Shown piece after piece: positions 10,065-18,365 of a DNA stretch of 64,000 nucleotides (position 1 is the first letter of the stretch; each line of letters opens with the position of its first letter). Source of the DNA: Roseivirga sp. BDSF3-8 (GTDB lineage Bacteria > Bacteroidota > Bacteroidia > Cytophagales > Cyclobacteriaceae); NCBI RefSeq assembly GCF_041449215.1, contig NZ_JBGNFV010000001.1:3179001-3243000 (forward strand). The letters run 5' to 3'. The notes beneath the pieces are model-generated. The model saw only the letters and a list, made by a program, of their open reading frames with translations, made no database searches and was not told the origin of the DNA. The position numbers and the translations under genes are program-made.

Positions 10065-11524
10065 AGGGAATCAATAATTTCCGGATATTTATCGAAGGGC
10101 TCAATTTGAATAATAATCTTTTTAATTTGACTTAATGACTCGCCTCTGTCTAATAGTGATTTTGCAAAATCATAGATAAGGTCAGTTATTACTTTTACAT
10201 CATTCTCAAAAGGCTCAGCCTGAGGCTGTATATTCTCATTTTCAGACAGGGTAATTAAAGGAACCGGAACGGTTTCTTCTATACAACACAATACATTCTC
10301 AATAACCGATTTATTGCTGTTCTCAGCCAGTAAGTTCTGAATAATGGGATGGTCTCTGTTAATTTTATAGAACCTCTTGCCATGCTTAACTAATTCTTCC
10401 CATATATATATAGATTTTGAAGATCCGAGGCTGCGTTGTAATACCTTGCCACGATGCCGGTAAACATCCACAGCCTGATTTCTGGCATCAGCGGCAATAG
10501 CGCGAATTGTATCTTTAAGTCGTGAAGGGGGTCTGGCAACTGATTTTTTAATGTCAATTTGCCACTCTTCATCCATATTATTAGGTAGCTCAATACTTAT
10601 CCTGCACAGATCATAGTGAACCTCTCGTTTAAACATTCCTAACCAGTCACCACATACTAATAGCCTGTCATTTCTATACACATAAAAGCCTTGGTGAGCT
10701 GTCCAGCTATCTCTCGGTCCTTTGCCTTTCTCGTACTCTTCCGGATTTAGTTTAGTCCTATGAGGCAGTATATAAGGTTTTACACTTACAGATTCGTCAA
10801 TTATTGATCTAGGTCTGGGCTGTAATCCAATACACCCAATCATGTAGGGGTCCCAGCTTTCAATTTTCCTACCTCTAAAAAATATGCTTACACTCTTATC
10901 AATGTATCGATGAAAAACCATAGACAAGTGTTTTTTTACCTTATCCATAGTTTGCATAAATTTCATTTTGGAGCTTTGGCTATCTGATAAAGTGTGTTTA
11001 GTCAACCTATCCAGGTCCCACCAAAGCACACAGGTTCCGGCCTCTAAATCATCTAAATATTTATCGGCCACTAAAGAGTGCGGGCAGAATTGAATAAGCT
11101 GCCAGCCTTTAACCTCTTCTACATAATCAAGGTCCCAGGTCCAGTATACAGAGTGATAATCCTTTTTCTTTGAATAGACGCAAAATTTACGGCATTGGGA
11201 GAAAGATGCCGTTTTTAAACCTAATCCAAAACGCCCGAGATCGGTTGGACTTCTATTGGCTTTAGGATTGAAGCTGCCGGGTCGCATTGCGCGTATCAGC
11301 TCCTCATTATTCATGCCTATGCCATCATCTGCAATAGCGATAACAGTATCAGCACCTGCCCATTCATAATCTATCCATATATTTTTTGCCTGTGCAGATA
11401 TTGAATTATCTATTATATCTGCGAGAGCGGTTTCAACAGAGTAACCAATTGCTCTGAATGTCTCTATCATAGAGCTGGCTTCAGGCTCGGCACCTATTGA
11501 GGCAAATTTGGAATAGTCAGTCAT
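10058..11524 (-). CDS. MORC/MutL-like GHKL ATPase of a restriction-type system
   Basis: The 488-residue protein has a Bergerat-fold ATPase domain: N-box ALADIIDNSISA (residues 33-44), G1 box ADDGIGM (65-71) and G2 box DLGRFGLGLKTASFSQ (95-110). The general-base position of the N-box is Asp36 instead of the usual Glu, and the later Asp of the box is Ser43; I recall this as common in this bacterial branch. A basic S5-like middle region follows. Such proteins were described as bacterial relatives of eukaryotic MORC ATPases in restriction-modification operons. It likely acts as an ATP-gated clamp on DNA with the Z1 helicase. Confidence 0.92.
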   Translation of the reverse strand: MTDYSKFASIGAEPEASSMIETFRAIGYSVETALADIIDNSISAQAKNIWIDYEWAGADTVIAIADDGIGMNNEELIRAMRPGSFNPKANRSPTDLGRFGLGLKTASFSQCRKFCVYSKKKDYHSVYWTWDLDYVEEVKGWQLIQFCPHSLVADKYLDDLEAGTCVLWWDLDRLTKHTLSDSQSSKMKFMQTMDKVKKHLSMVFHRYIDKSVSIFFRGRKIESWDPYMIGCIGLQPRPRSIIDESVSVKPYILPHRTKLNPEEYEKGKGPRDSWTAHQGFYVYRNDRLLVCGDWLGMFKREVHYDLCRISIELPNNMDEEWQIDIKKSVARPPSRLKDTIRAIAADARNQAVDVYRHRGKVLQRSLGSSKSIYIWEELVKHGKRFYKINRDHPIIQNLLAENSNKSVIENVLCCIEETVPVPLITLSENENIQPQAEPFENDVKVITDLIYDFAKSLLDRGESLSQIKKIIIQIEPFDKYPEIIDSLC

Positions 11525-11550
11525 TCAATATAGTTGGTTGAAACATATAT

Positions 11551-12795
11551 TTAAACCCTGGCAAGCCTCTTCCTGAGTGTCCTGGCAATAACCTCGGCCA
11601 TTAAGGGCGGAACAGCATTCCCTATTTGTCGGAAAGCAGGTGTTCTGTTTATCCCCTCTTTAACTCCTTCAAAATAATAGTCGTCGGGAAAAGATTGCAG
11701 TCTGGCAGCTTCCCTTATAGATAGAGATCGACACTGCTCTTCGTCTGGATGTATGTAGTAATGTCCATCCTTACTTATATGAGCTACTACAGTGTGAGAA
11801 TAAGTAAGCTCCGGAGCAACAACTTTGAACCTGTCAGTGAATGATGTAGTATTTTTATGTGTCCGTAGGTGCTTAGGTAAGTCTGCATAATTCAGGCGTT
11901 GTTGCTTATCCTTCCACAGGCGAATAGCCCTTCTATATATTTCAAGGTCCTGATCGGTGTGATTTCTTGCTTCGTGTTGGGTAACAAATGGCAGTCCGTT
12001 TCTTATACTGAATTTATTCAGGTAGTCATTTGTAGGAGCTTCGTAATCCCCAGTATATTTTTCGCCAGCTTTAATTTTGGGAAGATCAGTTAAAGCATCT
12101 TTCACTTTAAAGTCATGATGTATAGGATTGAATATTGGGTATCTATGGTTACTGGTCTTTTTCCACCCTATAATTATCAGTCTTTCACGGTTTTGAAGTA
12201 CTCCATAATTGATAGAGTTTTGTTCCCTGCACTCCATATGATAGTCAGATTTATCGACTATATTTTCTATATTTTCAAGGAACTTACCACCTCCTGCACT
12301 TCTTAGACCTTTTACGTTCTCAAATACGAACATCTCAGGCTGAAATGCCCTTAGGAATTCGGCATAAAACTTATAGAGGAAGTTTCGTGGGTCGCCTTTC
12401 ATGCCGTTCTGATGACGGGCACGACCAATCACGGAGTACGCCTGGCAGGGAGGCCCACCAACTATGAGGTCTACTTTATCAGTGCCACCATTAAGTTCTT
12501 TTATACGCTCAATGAGAGAATGAACATTTTCAGCACCTATCTCTTCATTGATAACTGAATTGAGCTTTTCGGGGGGGACATGGCTATAGAGCTCAGTCCT
12601 TGATATTTCTTTTTTCAGGTATTTATGGTATATATCTTCTTGTCCTGCATTTTTCAGGTAATGGTAGGCTGTTCGGGTTTTTAAGGTATAGCAAGCCGCT
12701 CTATCAGATTCAATATGTGCTACAGGCTCAAAACCGGCTCTGATAAATCCTTCAGAAAGCCCCCCTGCACCAGCAAATAAATCTATGTATTTCAT
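11551..12795 (-). CDS. DNA (cytosine-5-)-methyltransferase
   Basis: The 414-residue enzyme has the C5-methyltransferase motifs in order: motif I DLFAGAGGLSEGF (residues 5-17), motif IV GGPPCQAYS (113-121, catalytic Cys117), motif VI ENVKGL (159-164), motif VIII QNRERLIIIGW, and motif X RQIGNAVPP near the end. The target-recognition region is the variable segment between VIII and IX; its specificity cannot be read. It transfers methyl from S-adenosylmethionine and should protect host DNA from the linked nuclease. The start overlaps the vsr stop (ATGA at 12792-12795). Confidence 0.96.
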   Translation of the reverse strand: MKYIDLFAGAGGLSEGFIRAGFEPVAHIESDRAACYTLKTRTAYHYLKNAGQEDIYHKYLKKEISRTELYSHVPPEKLNSVINEEIGAENVHSLIERIKELNGGTDKVDLIVGGPPCQAYSVIGRARHQNGMKGDPRNFLYKFYAEFLRAFQPEMFVFENVKGLRSAGGGKFLENIENIVDKSDYHMECREQNSINYGVLQNRERLIIIGWKKTSNHRYPIFNPIHHDFKVKDALTDLPKIKAGEKYTGDYEAPTNDYLNKFSIRNGLPFVTQHEARNHTDQDLEIYRRAIRLWKDKQQRLNYADLPKHLRTHKNTTSFTDRFKVVAPELTYSHTVVAHISKDGHYYIHPDEEQCRSLSIREAARLQSFPDDYYFEGVKEGINRTPAFRQIGNAVPPLMAEVIARTLRKRLARV

Positions 12796-13217
12796 TCCCG
12801 TTGATTTCTAATTTTTTTAGCAATCAAAGATAGCGCTTTATCTTTATTTTTACTTTTCAATTCACACTCCCAGATTACAAGCACCTGCCATCTGTTCTCT
12901 TTAAGCTGGTCGTAAGCCCTTTCATCACGGGAGATATTTCCTTGTAGTTTTTCGCGCCACCACTCCGTACGGGTTTTGGGAAGTTTATGGTATTTACACC
13001 CTTCATGTCCGTGCCAGAAACAGCCGTGAACAAAGATGACAGTCTTATATTTTGGGAGAACGAGGTCAGGTTTACCAGGAAGTTTTTTGTCATGAAGACG
13101 ATACCGAAACCCCTGGCTGTGCAGATATTTACGCACTACCATTTCAGGCTTTGTGTCTTTGCCGCGAATACGGCTCATGTTATAGCTACGGGTTTCTTTC
13201 GAATGTACGTCGGTCAT
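12792..13217 (-). CDS. vsr: Very short patch repair endonuclease
   Basis: The 141-residue protein is a Vsr-type nuclease, which nicks beside T:G mismatches that arise when 5-methylcytosine deaminates. The family blocks MSRIRGKDTKPE (residues 14-25), GKPDLVLPKYKTVIFVHGCF (near 48-67) and WHGHEGCKYHKLPKTRTEWW (68-87) are present, including the catalytic Asp in KPDLVLP and the zinc-site Cys/His residues. It heads the defence operon, overlapping the methyltransferase by four bases. Pairing with a C5-methyltransferase fits its repair role. Confidence 0.95.
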   Translation of the reverse strand: MTDVHSKETRSYNMSRIRGKDTKPEMVVRKYLHSQGFRYRLHDKKLPGKPDLVLPKYKTVIFVHGCFWHGHEGCKYHKLPKTRTEWWREKLQGNISRDERAYDQLKENRWQVLVIWECELKSKNKDKALSLIAKKIRNQRE

Positions 13218-13621
13218 ATTTTCCTAACGTATCCGGCTCGCGATCCTCCTGCAACTTTTCTTTTTATTCGGTTTTTACTTTTAATCTCATAGGGTTTAGT
13301 CTTTTCATAGGTTGTAATCTTCCTCGGCAAAATAATGGTTAATCGTTTTACATCCATAGAAAACATTCCAACCAGGCTAATTTTTTTCCCAAAGCTGCCT
13401 AAGATGATCCCAAGAGAAATTCACTAATCCCCCCCCCAAAAAAAAATTATGCGTTAATCCACCATTTGGAATTATGCGCGACGAGTAATGAAAAAATATG
13501 CGTGAATGTCCTCGGCGCGCACGCATAATACTGTTACCTGGTCGGTAGAACAGTTAAAGCCACGGATGGGGCTCAGAAGAAATATTTATTTCATTTTATA
13601 AAATCTTATGGTGCGTTTCCG
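13218..13621. other. Spacer upstream of defence operon with ATTATGCG cluster
   Basis: The spacer should hold the promoter of the vsr-led operon (reading left). At 13446-13535 it contains ATTATGCG three times in direct or slightly varied form and CGCATAAT once in inverted form, after runs of C (nine) and A (nine). A related cluster lies at 15137-15195 on the other side of the next gene. No gene is seen. Confidence 0.6.
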
Positions 13622-14881
13622 CTACTTCGCCCTTTTGATCTTGTAGTAATCTTTTAGACCGGAGGGACCATTAACTTTACCGTGCAAATAGACTTTTCCG
13701 TCAAGCAGGAAGGAGTTGTAGTGTTGGGACTCGGCAACACCTTTCATGGTATTGTAAAATTCAAACTCCTCCGCCGTAGGCTCTCCCTTTTTGAAATTAC
13801 CCTCTTTATCTACGGCAAGCGTAATTTCTGCAGACCGGCTATCGCTGGTCTGAACATTTGTAATCGGATTGGTATTGCCTATCCTCATTTCATATGATGA
13901 TATGTTGATAAAAGCCCCCATATTCCCCAGGTTTTGCAAACTGATCTCGTGGTCTCCTTTTTCAAAGATTTTTAAAACCGAACTGTAATTTTTGACGGTA
14001 GTATGACCTGTATACTTGTCGTATGGCTCAATGGACAGTTTCGATGTAAACCTCAGCTTATCTATCACCTTCATTTCGGGCAGTTGGTAGGTGACAAAAC
14101 TAACTTTGCCATCCTGCTTTTCAGCAGTAATCAACATATTACCAAAAAACCGGCTCGTGGTACTGCATTTTTTACAATTTGATGTTGGAGTGTAAAAAAC
14201 TGCCTTTTGGGCATTTAGCGGTACCTTTATAAGGGCATCCTCTATCTGTATAAAGATAGCCTCGTCAGTATAGGCAATTTGTTCGGTGGTTTTGATTAGT
14301 GGCAGAGCCATTACTGTGGTATCACTACCCGAGGGGGTGATATAGTCAGCAATATTCAGTTCCTTGGTAAACACGGCATCCTTTCCATCGAACATATAGA
14401 TCTTAAGTATATTGATTCGGATAGACATACCGATGAATTTGCCATCATTGATGCTAACAAAAGAAGCCTGGGCCTCATCATTGTTGGTGGGCAATTCTTG
14501 TCTGGTAAGAGTTCCTGCGACCGGGTCTATTATAAATACAGATAAATCTAGCTTATGGTTGCCCCACTTTTTATCATAACTATATAGGTATATAAGGTCA
14601 TTTTTCACAGTGGCTCCTACAATGTCTTTGAGCTTACCGAGAGGGTTATCCAGGATGAAGGTATCTAACTTATTAAGGGCGGAATCATACTTTACCAGTA
14701 CAATTTCTTTTTTGCCGGGATACACTCCGAAAAAGACTTCCGGGTTATCTGATAAAGCAATGTATCCCTCCTTGTTGCCCTTTAGATCGCTGGCGTCATA
14801 CCCGCTAGATTGGCTCGCAGCATTTAAAGGGAATAATACGGAAAGAATAATAAAGCTTAGGCTCAAAAAATAGAGTTTCAT
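13622..14881 (-). CDS. Secreted protein of unknown function, 419 aa
   Basis: I do not recognise the family. A signal peptide is clear (residues 1-23, MKLYFLSLSFIILSVLFPLN with AASQ at the cleavage site). The mature part alternates short beta-like stretches with Asp/Lys turns and reads like a propeller or other all-beta exported protein. A CKKC pair (NCKKCSTT) lies near residue 236 and could bind metal or form a disulfide. It stands alone, flanked on both sides by ATTATGCG-type repeat clusters. GC content is lower than the genome bulk, so it may belong to the same acquired region as the defence operon. Confidence 0.75.
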   Translation of the reverse strand: MKLYFLSLSFIILSVLFPLNAASQSSGYDASDLKGNKEGYIALSDNPEVFFGVYPGKKEIVLVKYDSALNKLDTFILDNPLGKLKDIVGATVKNDLIYLYSYDKKWGNHKLDLSVFIIDPVAGTLTRQELPTNNDEAQASFVSINDGKFIGMSIRINILKIYMFDGKDAVFTKELNIADYITPSGSDTTVMALPLIKTTEQIAYTDEAIFIQIEDALIKVPLNAQKAVFYTPTSNCKKCSTTSRFFGNMLITAEKQDGKVSFVTYQLPEMKVIDKLRFTSKLSIEPYDKYTGHTTVKNYSSVLKIFEKGDHEISLQNLGNMGAFINISSYEMRIGNTNPITNVQTSDSRSAEITLAVDKEGNFKKGEPTAEEFEFYNTMKGVAESQHYNSFLLDGKVYLHGKVNGPSGLKDYYKIKRAK

Positions 14882-15294
14882 AGGTTATTCAGGTGGTTAT
14901 AGTCGACTGAATATAAGATTTCACAATCTTAATAAGAAACCAAGCCCTTATTCTGTGGAAATAAATAGCTTCAAAATACCTAAAGGTGACTGAATTCATT
15001 ACAGGGAGGACAAGGTTAAAAGTGGAAGGGCATCTGTACAGATTCCTAATGAAGCACTTGGGGCAAGGTATTACTCTATTAAGAAATACCAGACCTGCAG
15101 GTGTTCACATGTGAAAAAGGCGTCTCTCCTTCTTATCCCAAATTATGCGTAGCCTCAAAAAAAATATGCGTGGCCATCCGCGCGCGCATAATTCAGCCGG
15201 TAGGGTAGCGGCCTGGTGGAGTAGGGGAGCGTAGTCCGTTAGGACTTGTGCAGCAGGCTAATTATCCGTTAATTACCTATTAAAATCTACCGCT
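14882..15294. other. Spacer with palindrome and second ATTATGCG cluster
   Basis: Between divergent genes. TTCACATGTGAA at 15104-15115 is a perfect 12-base palindrome and could be an operator. At 15137-15195 follow AAATTATGCGT, AATATGCGTG and CGCGCGCGCATAATTC, the same arrangement as at 13446-13535. No gene is seen. Confidence 0.55.
15137..15195. repeat. ATTATGCG motif cluster, second copy
   Basis: Shares with 13446-13535 the order ATTATGCGT, A-run, ATATGCGTG, a CG-rich stretch and inverted CGCATAAT. The two clusters flank the gene at 13622-14881. Confidence 0.65.
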
Positions 15295-15702
15295 ATGAAA
15301 CTTCGCCTGTTCTTTACCCTATTACTATTGAGTCTTGGTACGGCCGCCTTTGCCCAGGTAGGCGTAGCGTACCACCAGTCGGGATTGCCCTTTGCCGAAG
15401 TGCATTATGAGTTTGGCGAGCGTGTGCGGCCCCTGTTCAGACCCGGCGTCGACAGCTTTTTTGATAACTTTCCCCTGGAGCTTGCCATCACTTACGACAT
15501 CCTTGATAGGGAAGACTACGAGTTTTACGCAGGCCTCGGCGGCCGGATCAACGGCTTTGAGGGCGCCGTCATCCCCATCGGCCTTAATGTCTACCCCTTT
15601 GACAATAAGCGCTTCGGGTTTCATATCGAGGTCGCCCCCATCATCGGCGATGCCGACATACTCCGCGGTAGCTGGGGTATGCGCTACCGGTTTACCCGGT
15701 GA
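15295..15702 (+). CDS. Small outer-membrane-like exported protein
   Basis: The 135-residue product has a signal peptide (MKLRLFFTLLLLSLGTAAFA, cleavage after AFA). The mature protein alternates hydrophobic and aromatic residues and ends in YRFTR, as outer-membrane beta-barrels do. At about 115 mature residues it is short for a barrel, so it may be a half-size or partner barrel. A single-gene unit; no family was recognised. Confidence 0.7.
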   Translation: MKLRLFFTLLLLSLGTAAFAQVGVAYHQSGLPFAEVHYEFGERVRPLFRPGVDSFFDNFPLELAITYDILDREDYEFYAGLGGRINGFEGAVIPIGLNVYPFDNKRFGFHIEVAPIIGDADILRGSWGMRYRFTR

Positions 15703-15908
15703 GTAGGGCCAAGGCAGTGAATAACGAACCATCCCTCGATTCTCCTTGGCGCCCAATCAACGTCAGAACAAGGATAGAGCCTCCCGTTCATAAATGGCCG
15801 ATAGGTAATTGTTAGTAAAAACGGTCAACACTATTTAAGGACTGACATCAATTATCCACTATCCATTCCCCATTATTAGTACTATTCCGTAGTACATGCC
15901 TGTATCCA

Positions 15909-15954
15909 CCCTATAGCTATCCTATAGTCATTGTATAGTCATCCTATAGTCAAC
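15909..15954. repeat. Four TATAG motifs in exact 11-bp phase
   Basis: TATAG occurs at 15912, 15923, 15934 and 15945, each within a CCTATAGTCA-like unit. The spacing is 11 bases every time, close to one DNA turn. It lies in the spacer before murI. Confidence 0.8.
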
Positions 15955-16109
15955 CTGTGGAAAACCTGTACCCCTCCTTTTTGCACTATTCTTATTCACC
16001 CAGTACCAGCAACCTCCGCCAGAGCCAATCCATTGGGCGCTGCCTGCAAGGCGCGGCCTGCAAGGCCTACGCGGCTCGGTGCGGCCTGCCAGACGCGGAA
16101 GACCTCCCC

Positions 16110-16230
16110 TGGGTTGAAAATACGCCTTCGCGTTTTTCAACCGGTCCCCTGCCTGAAATCAGGAGGGGAATTTTCGTGCTATAGATTATTTCTGAGGGTA
16201 AAAGGGGGCTATTGCAGAAAGTGAAGTCTA
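16110..16230. repeat. Dispersed hairpin element, copy 2 (family B)
   Basis: Contains TTGAAAATACGCCTTCGCG/TTTTTCAA pairing and GGTCCCCTGCCTGAAATC then AGGAGGGGAA, followed by TTCGTGCTATAGATTATTTC. The copy at 17220-17330 is nearly the same. Confidence 0.75.
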
Positions 16231-16239
16231 CAAAAACTC

Positions 16240-16320
16240 TGTTACTCAATAATTCTATTACTCAATTATTCTATCATTCAATAATTCACCCATTCTCTCA
16301 TTCAATCATTTATCTTTGCC
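16240..16320. repeat. Low-complexity tract with about 8-bp period
   Basis: Units such as ATTACTCA, ATTATTCT, ATCATTCA, ATAATTCA and CTCATTCA follow each other without a break up to the murI start. Similar tracts lie at 17340-17410, 17535-17620, 30588-30690, 31085-31150 and 31200-31320. Confidence 0.75.
16311..16318 (+). promoter_or_regulatory. Possible -7 box of murI
   Basis: TATCTTTG matches the Bacteroidota TAnnTTTG box. It ends only four bases before the murI ATG at 16323, so a transcript from it would be leaderless or nearly so. No good -33 TTTG was found at the expected distance. Confidence 0.35.
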
Positions 16321-16322
16321 CC

Positions 16323-17138
16323 ATGTCCCTGACCTCAAAATCTCCCATAGGCCTGTTCGATAGTGGTGTGGGCGGCCTCACTGTGGCCCATGCCGTAAAT
16401 AAGCTGCTGCCTGATGAAAAGCTGATCTACTTTGGCGATACCGCCCACCTTCCTTATGGCGATAAATCCCTTGCCGCCATACAAGCCTATTCCGTCAAGA
16501 TCACCGATGTGCTCCTGCAGGCAGGGTGCAAGGTGATCCTTATTGCCTGTAATACCGCTTCCGCCGCCGCTTTCGAACTCGTGCGCGAGTATGCCGGCAG
16601 CAGGGCCCGCGTATTTAATGTGATAGACCCCGTGGTGGACTACGCCCGCGAGCACTTTGCTCAGAAGCGTATCGGCCTTATTGCCACCAAACAGACCATA
16701 GCCAGCCAGACCTACCAGCGGAAGGTGGAAGCCCTGGGCGAGGGCATCGACCTGCGCGCCATGGCCACGCCATTGCTCGTGCCTATGATAGAGGAGGGGT
16801 TTTTGCACAATAAGATCAGCCGGCAGATCATTGATACCTACCTCAGTGAGGAAATGCTACAGGGGATAGAGGCCATTATTCTGGGCTGCACCCATTACCC
16901 CCTCATCAAAAAAGAGATTTCAGAATATTACCAGGGCAATGTAGCCGTGCTCGACAGCAGCGAGATAGTGGCCCGTGCCCTCCGCGGCTACCTCGAGTAC
17001 AATAACCTGCTCGCCCAGCCCACCCAGCCCCCTGCTCACCGGTTCATGGTCTCCGACTACACCGATAACTTCGAGCACAGCACCAAGCTCTTCTTCGGCA
17101 CAGAAGTCCAACTGGAAAAGTACAAGCTCTGGGAATGA
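16323..17138 (+). CDS. murI: Glutamate racemase
   Basis: Makes D-glutamate from L-glutamate for peptidoglycan, feeding the MurD step encoded later in this window. The two catalytic cysteines are in IACNTASAA (near residue 79) and GCTHYPLI (near 190); IGLFDSGVGGL (9-19) and YFGDTAHLPYGDKS follow the family pattern. I start at ATG 16323 (271 residues). The frame is open back to 16212, but that extension would translate the low-complexity repeat tract and is not credible. Confidence 0.96.
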   Translation: MSLTSKSPIGLFDSGVGGLTVAHAVNKLLPDEKLIYFGDTAHLPYGDKSLAAIQAYSVKITDVLLQAGCKVILIACNTASAAAFELVREYAGSRARVFNVIDPVVDYAREHFAQKRIGLIATKQTIASQTYQRKVEALGEGIDLRAMATPLLVPMIEEGFLHNKISRQIIDTYLSEEMLQGIEAIILGCTHYPLIKKEISEYYQGNVAVLDSSEIVARALRGYLEYNNLLAQPTQPPAHRFMVSDYTDNFEHSTKLFFGTEVQLEKYKLWE

Positions 17139-17149
17139 GGTAGGTGGGG

Positions 17150-17340
17150 AGCAGGGTGCGGGCTGCCAGACGCGGGAGGACCTCCGAAAGTCGGACCACC
17201 GAATGTCGGACCACCTGATTTGAAAATACGCCTTGGCGTTTTTCAACCGGTCCCCTTCCTGAAAGGAGGGGAATATTCGTGCTATGGATTATTTCTTAGG
17301 GTGAAAAGGAGGCTTCTGCAGGTAGTAGCTTCTTTAAAAG
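17150..17340. repeat. Dispersed hairpin element, copy 3 (family B)
   Basis: Carries CCGAAAGTCGGACCACC, TTGAAAATACGCCTTGGCG with TTTTTCAACCGGTCCCCTTC, and AGGAGGGGAATATTCGTGCT. It strongly resembles the copy at 16110-16230; the two flank murI. Confidence 0.75.
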
Positions 17341-17620
17341 CCCTATTATTCAATAATTCTGTGATTCAGTGACTGATACCATTCACTCATTCTCTCATTC
17401 AAAATTCACTCATTACCCCCATCATTCTATCAGACGATGCAAGTCGCGATAAATCGCGCCACTATAGATGTCATTGTGTGCAAGTAGTAGCGTCTACAAA
17501 AACTCAAAACTCAAAACTCAAAACTCAAAACTCCAACACTCTATTACTCTATTACTCATTAATTCTATTATTCAATGACTAATACCATTCACCCATTCTC
17601 TCATTCAAAATTCACTCATT
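17340..17620. repeat. Low-complexity tract with CTCAAAA heptamers and a family A palindrome
   Basis: The tract has 8-bp-period ATTCA-type units, the palindrome CAAGTCGCGATAAATCGCG (about 17440-17458, family A) and five CTCAAAA heptamers at about 17500-17534. No coding potential. Confidence 0.75.
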
Positions 17621-17651
17621 AAAAAAGCCCTCCGCTTTTGGCAGAAGGCTT
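17621..17651 (-). terminator. Terminator of the redoxin gene
   Basis: On the minus strand AAGCCTTCTGCC pairs with GCGGAGGGCTT (11 pairs with some G-T) and is followed by six T. It lies about 30 bases after the stop of the gene at 17683. Confidence 0.85.
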
Positions 17652-17682
17652 CCCATCGTAAATCAAAGTATGTCTTAAGGCC

Positions 17683-18276
17683 TTACTGGCGCTTTTTCTT
17701 GATCATGCAGCCCGTAGGGCGTTGCGGGCTTATGCCAGCCGTGTTATTTGACAGTAGTGCGTCGATCGCGTTTCTGAGATAAGCCTCCTTCACATCCTGC
17801 TCCACCTGCGGGTTATCGTCTATGGCGCCCGAGTATACAACCCGGAAGCCGTTGCCCTGCGGGGTCAGTAAGAAGGCTTCGGGTGTCTTCTGTGCGCCGA
17901 GCTGGCGTACAGCCTCCTGTGTGGCATCTGCCAGGTAAGGGAAGTCATATCCCTCCTCGCGTGCCTTGCGGGCCATCTCGCCGATAGACTCGTGGTCATT
18001 ATTCACACCCGTGTTAGGGTTTACCAATAGAAACTGTATGCCCTTGCCGCTGTATGCGTTCGCCATATTCTTGATACGGTTATCATACAGTTTAGAGTAA
18101 GGGCAGTAGTTACTCGTAAATATCACCACAATGCCTTTGGCACTGCCAAAGTCTTTGAGGCTCACCTGCTGCTGTGTGCGTGCGTCTTTTAGTGCAAAGT
18201 CAGATATAACTTGACTGCGCTCCATAGTGCCCGCAAAAGCAAAAAAGGTTAAGAGGATTATAGCAAAAGCTTTCAT
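17683..18276 (-). CDS. Exported thioredoxin-fold protein (redoxin/AhpC-TSA type)
   Basis: The 197-residue protein has a short signal peptide (residues 1-16) and a thioredoxin-like domain of the peroxiredoxin/redoxin class: VVIFTSNYCPYSKLYDNR (near 49-66) places one redox cysteine in CPYS, so the second CxxC cysteine is Ser. Further conserved parts are LLVNPN, YLADATQEAVRQLGAQKTPE with the cis-Pro region TPEAFLL, and GAIDDN. Only the C-terminal Cys in TGCMIKKK could serve as a resolving thiol. Start ATG 18276 is chosen over the longer frame from 18357 because it gives the signal peptide. Followed by its own terminator. Confidence 0.85.
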   Translation of the reverse strand: MKAFAIILLTFFAFAGTMERSQVISDFALKDARTQQQVSLKDFGSAKGIVVIFTSNYCPYSKLYDNRIKNMANAYSGKGIQFLLVNPNTGVNNDHESIGEMARKAREEGYDFPYLADATQEAVRQLGAQKTPEAFLLTPQGNGFRVVYSGAIDDNPQVEQDVKEAYLRNAIDALLSNNTAGISPQRPTGCMIKKKRQ

Positions 18277-18365
18277 AAGCGTAGGCTTCTTTCCTGAAAA
18301 TATAAAAAAATAAAATGAGGAAATTCTTACTCTACCCTTCGGGCTATGTAAGGTCACCGGGGTAA

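Noticed and set aside
16212-16322. N-terminal extension of MurI
   Set aside because: The extra 37 codons translate the octamer low-complexity tract; ATG 16323 gives the normal N-terminus.
17500-17534. CTCAAAA tandem heptamers as a possible CRISPR array
   Set aside because: Units are seven bases with no spacers between them; no cas genes are near. It is a simple tandem repeat.
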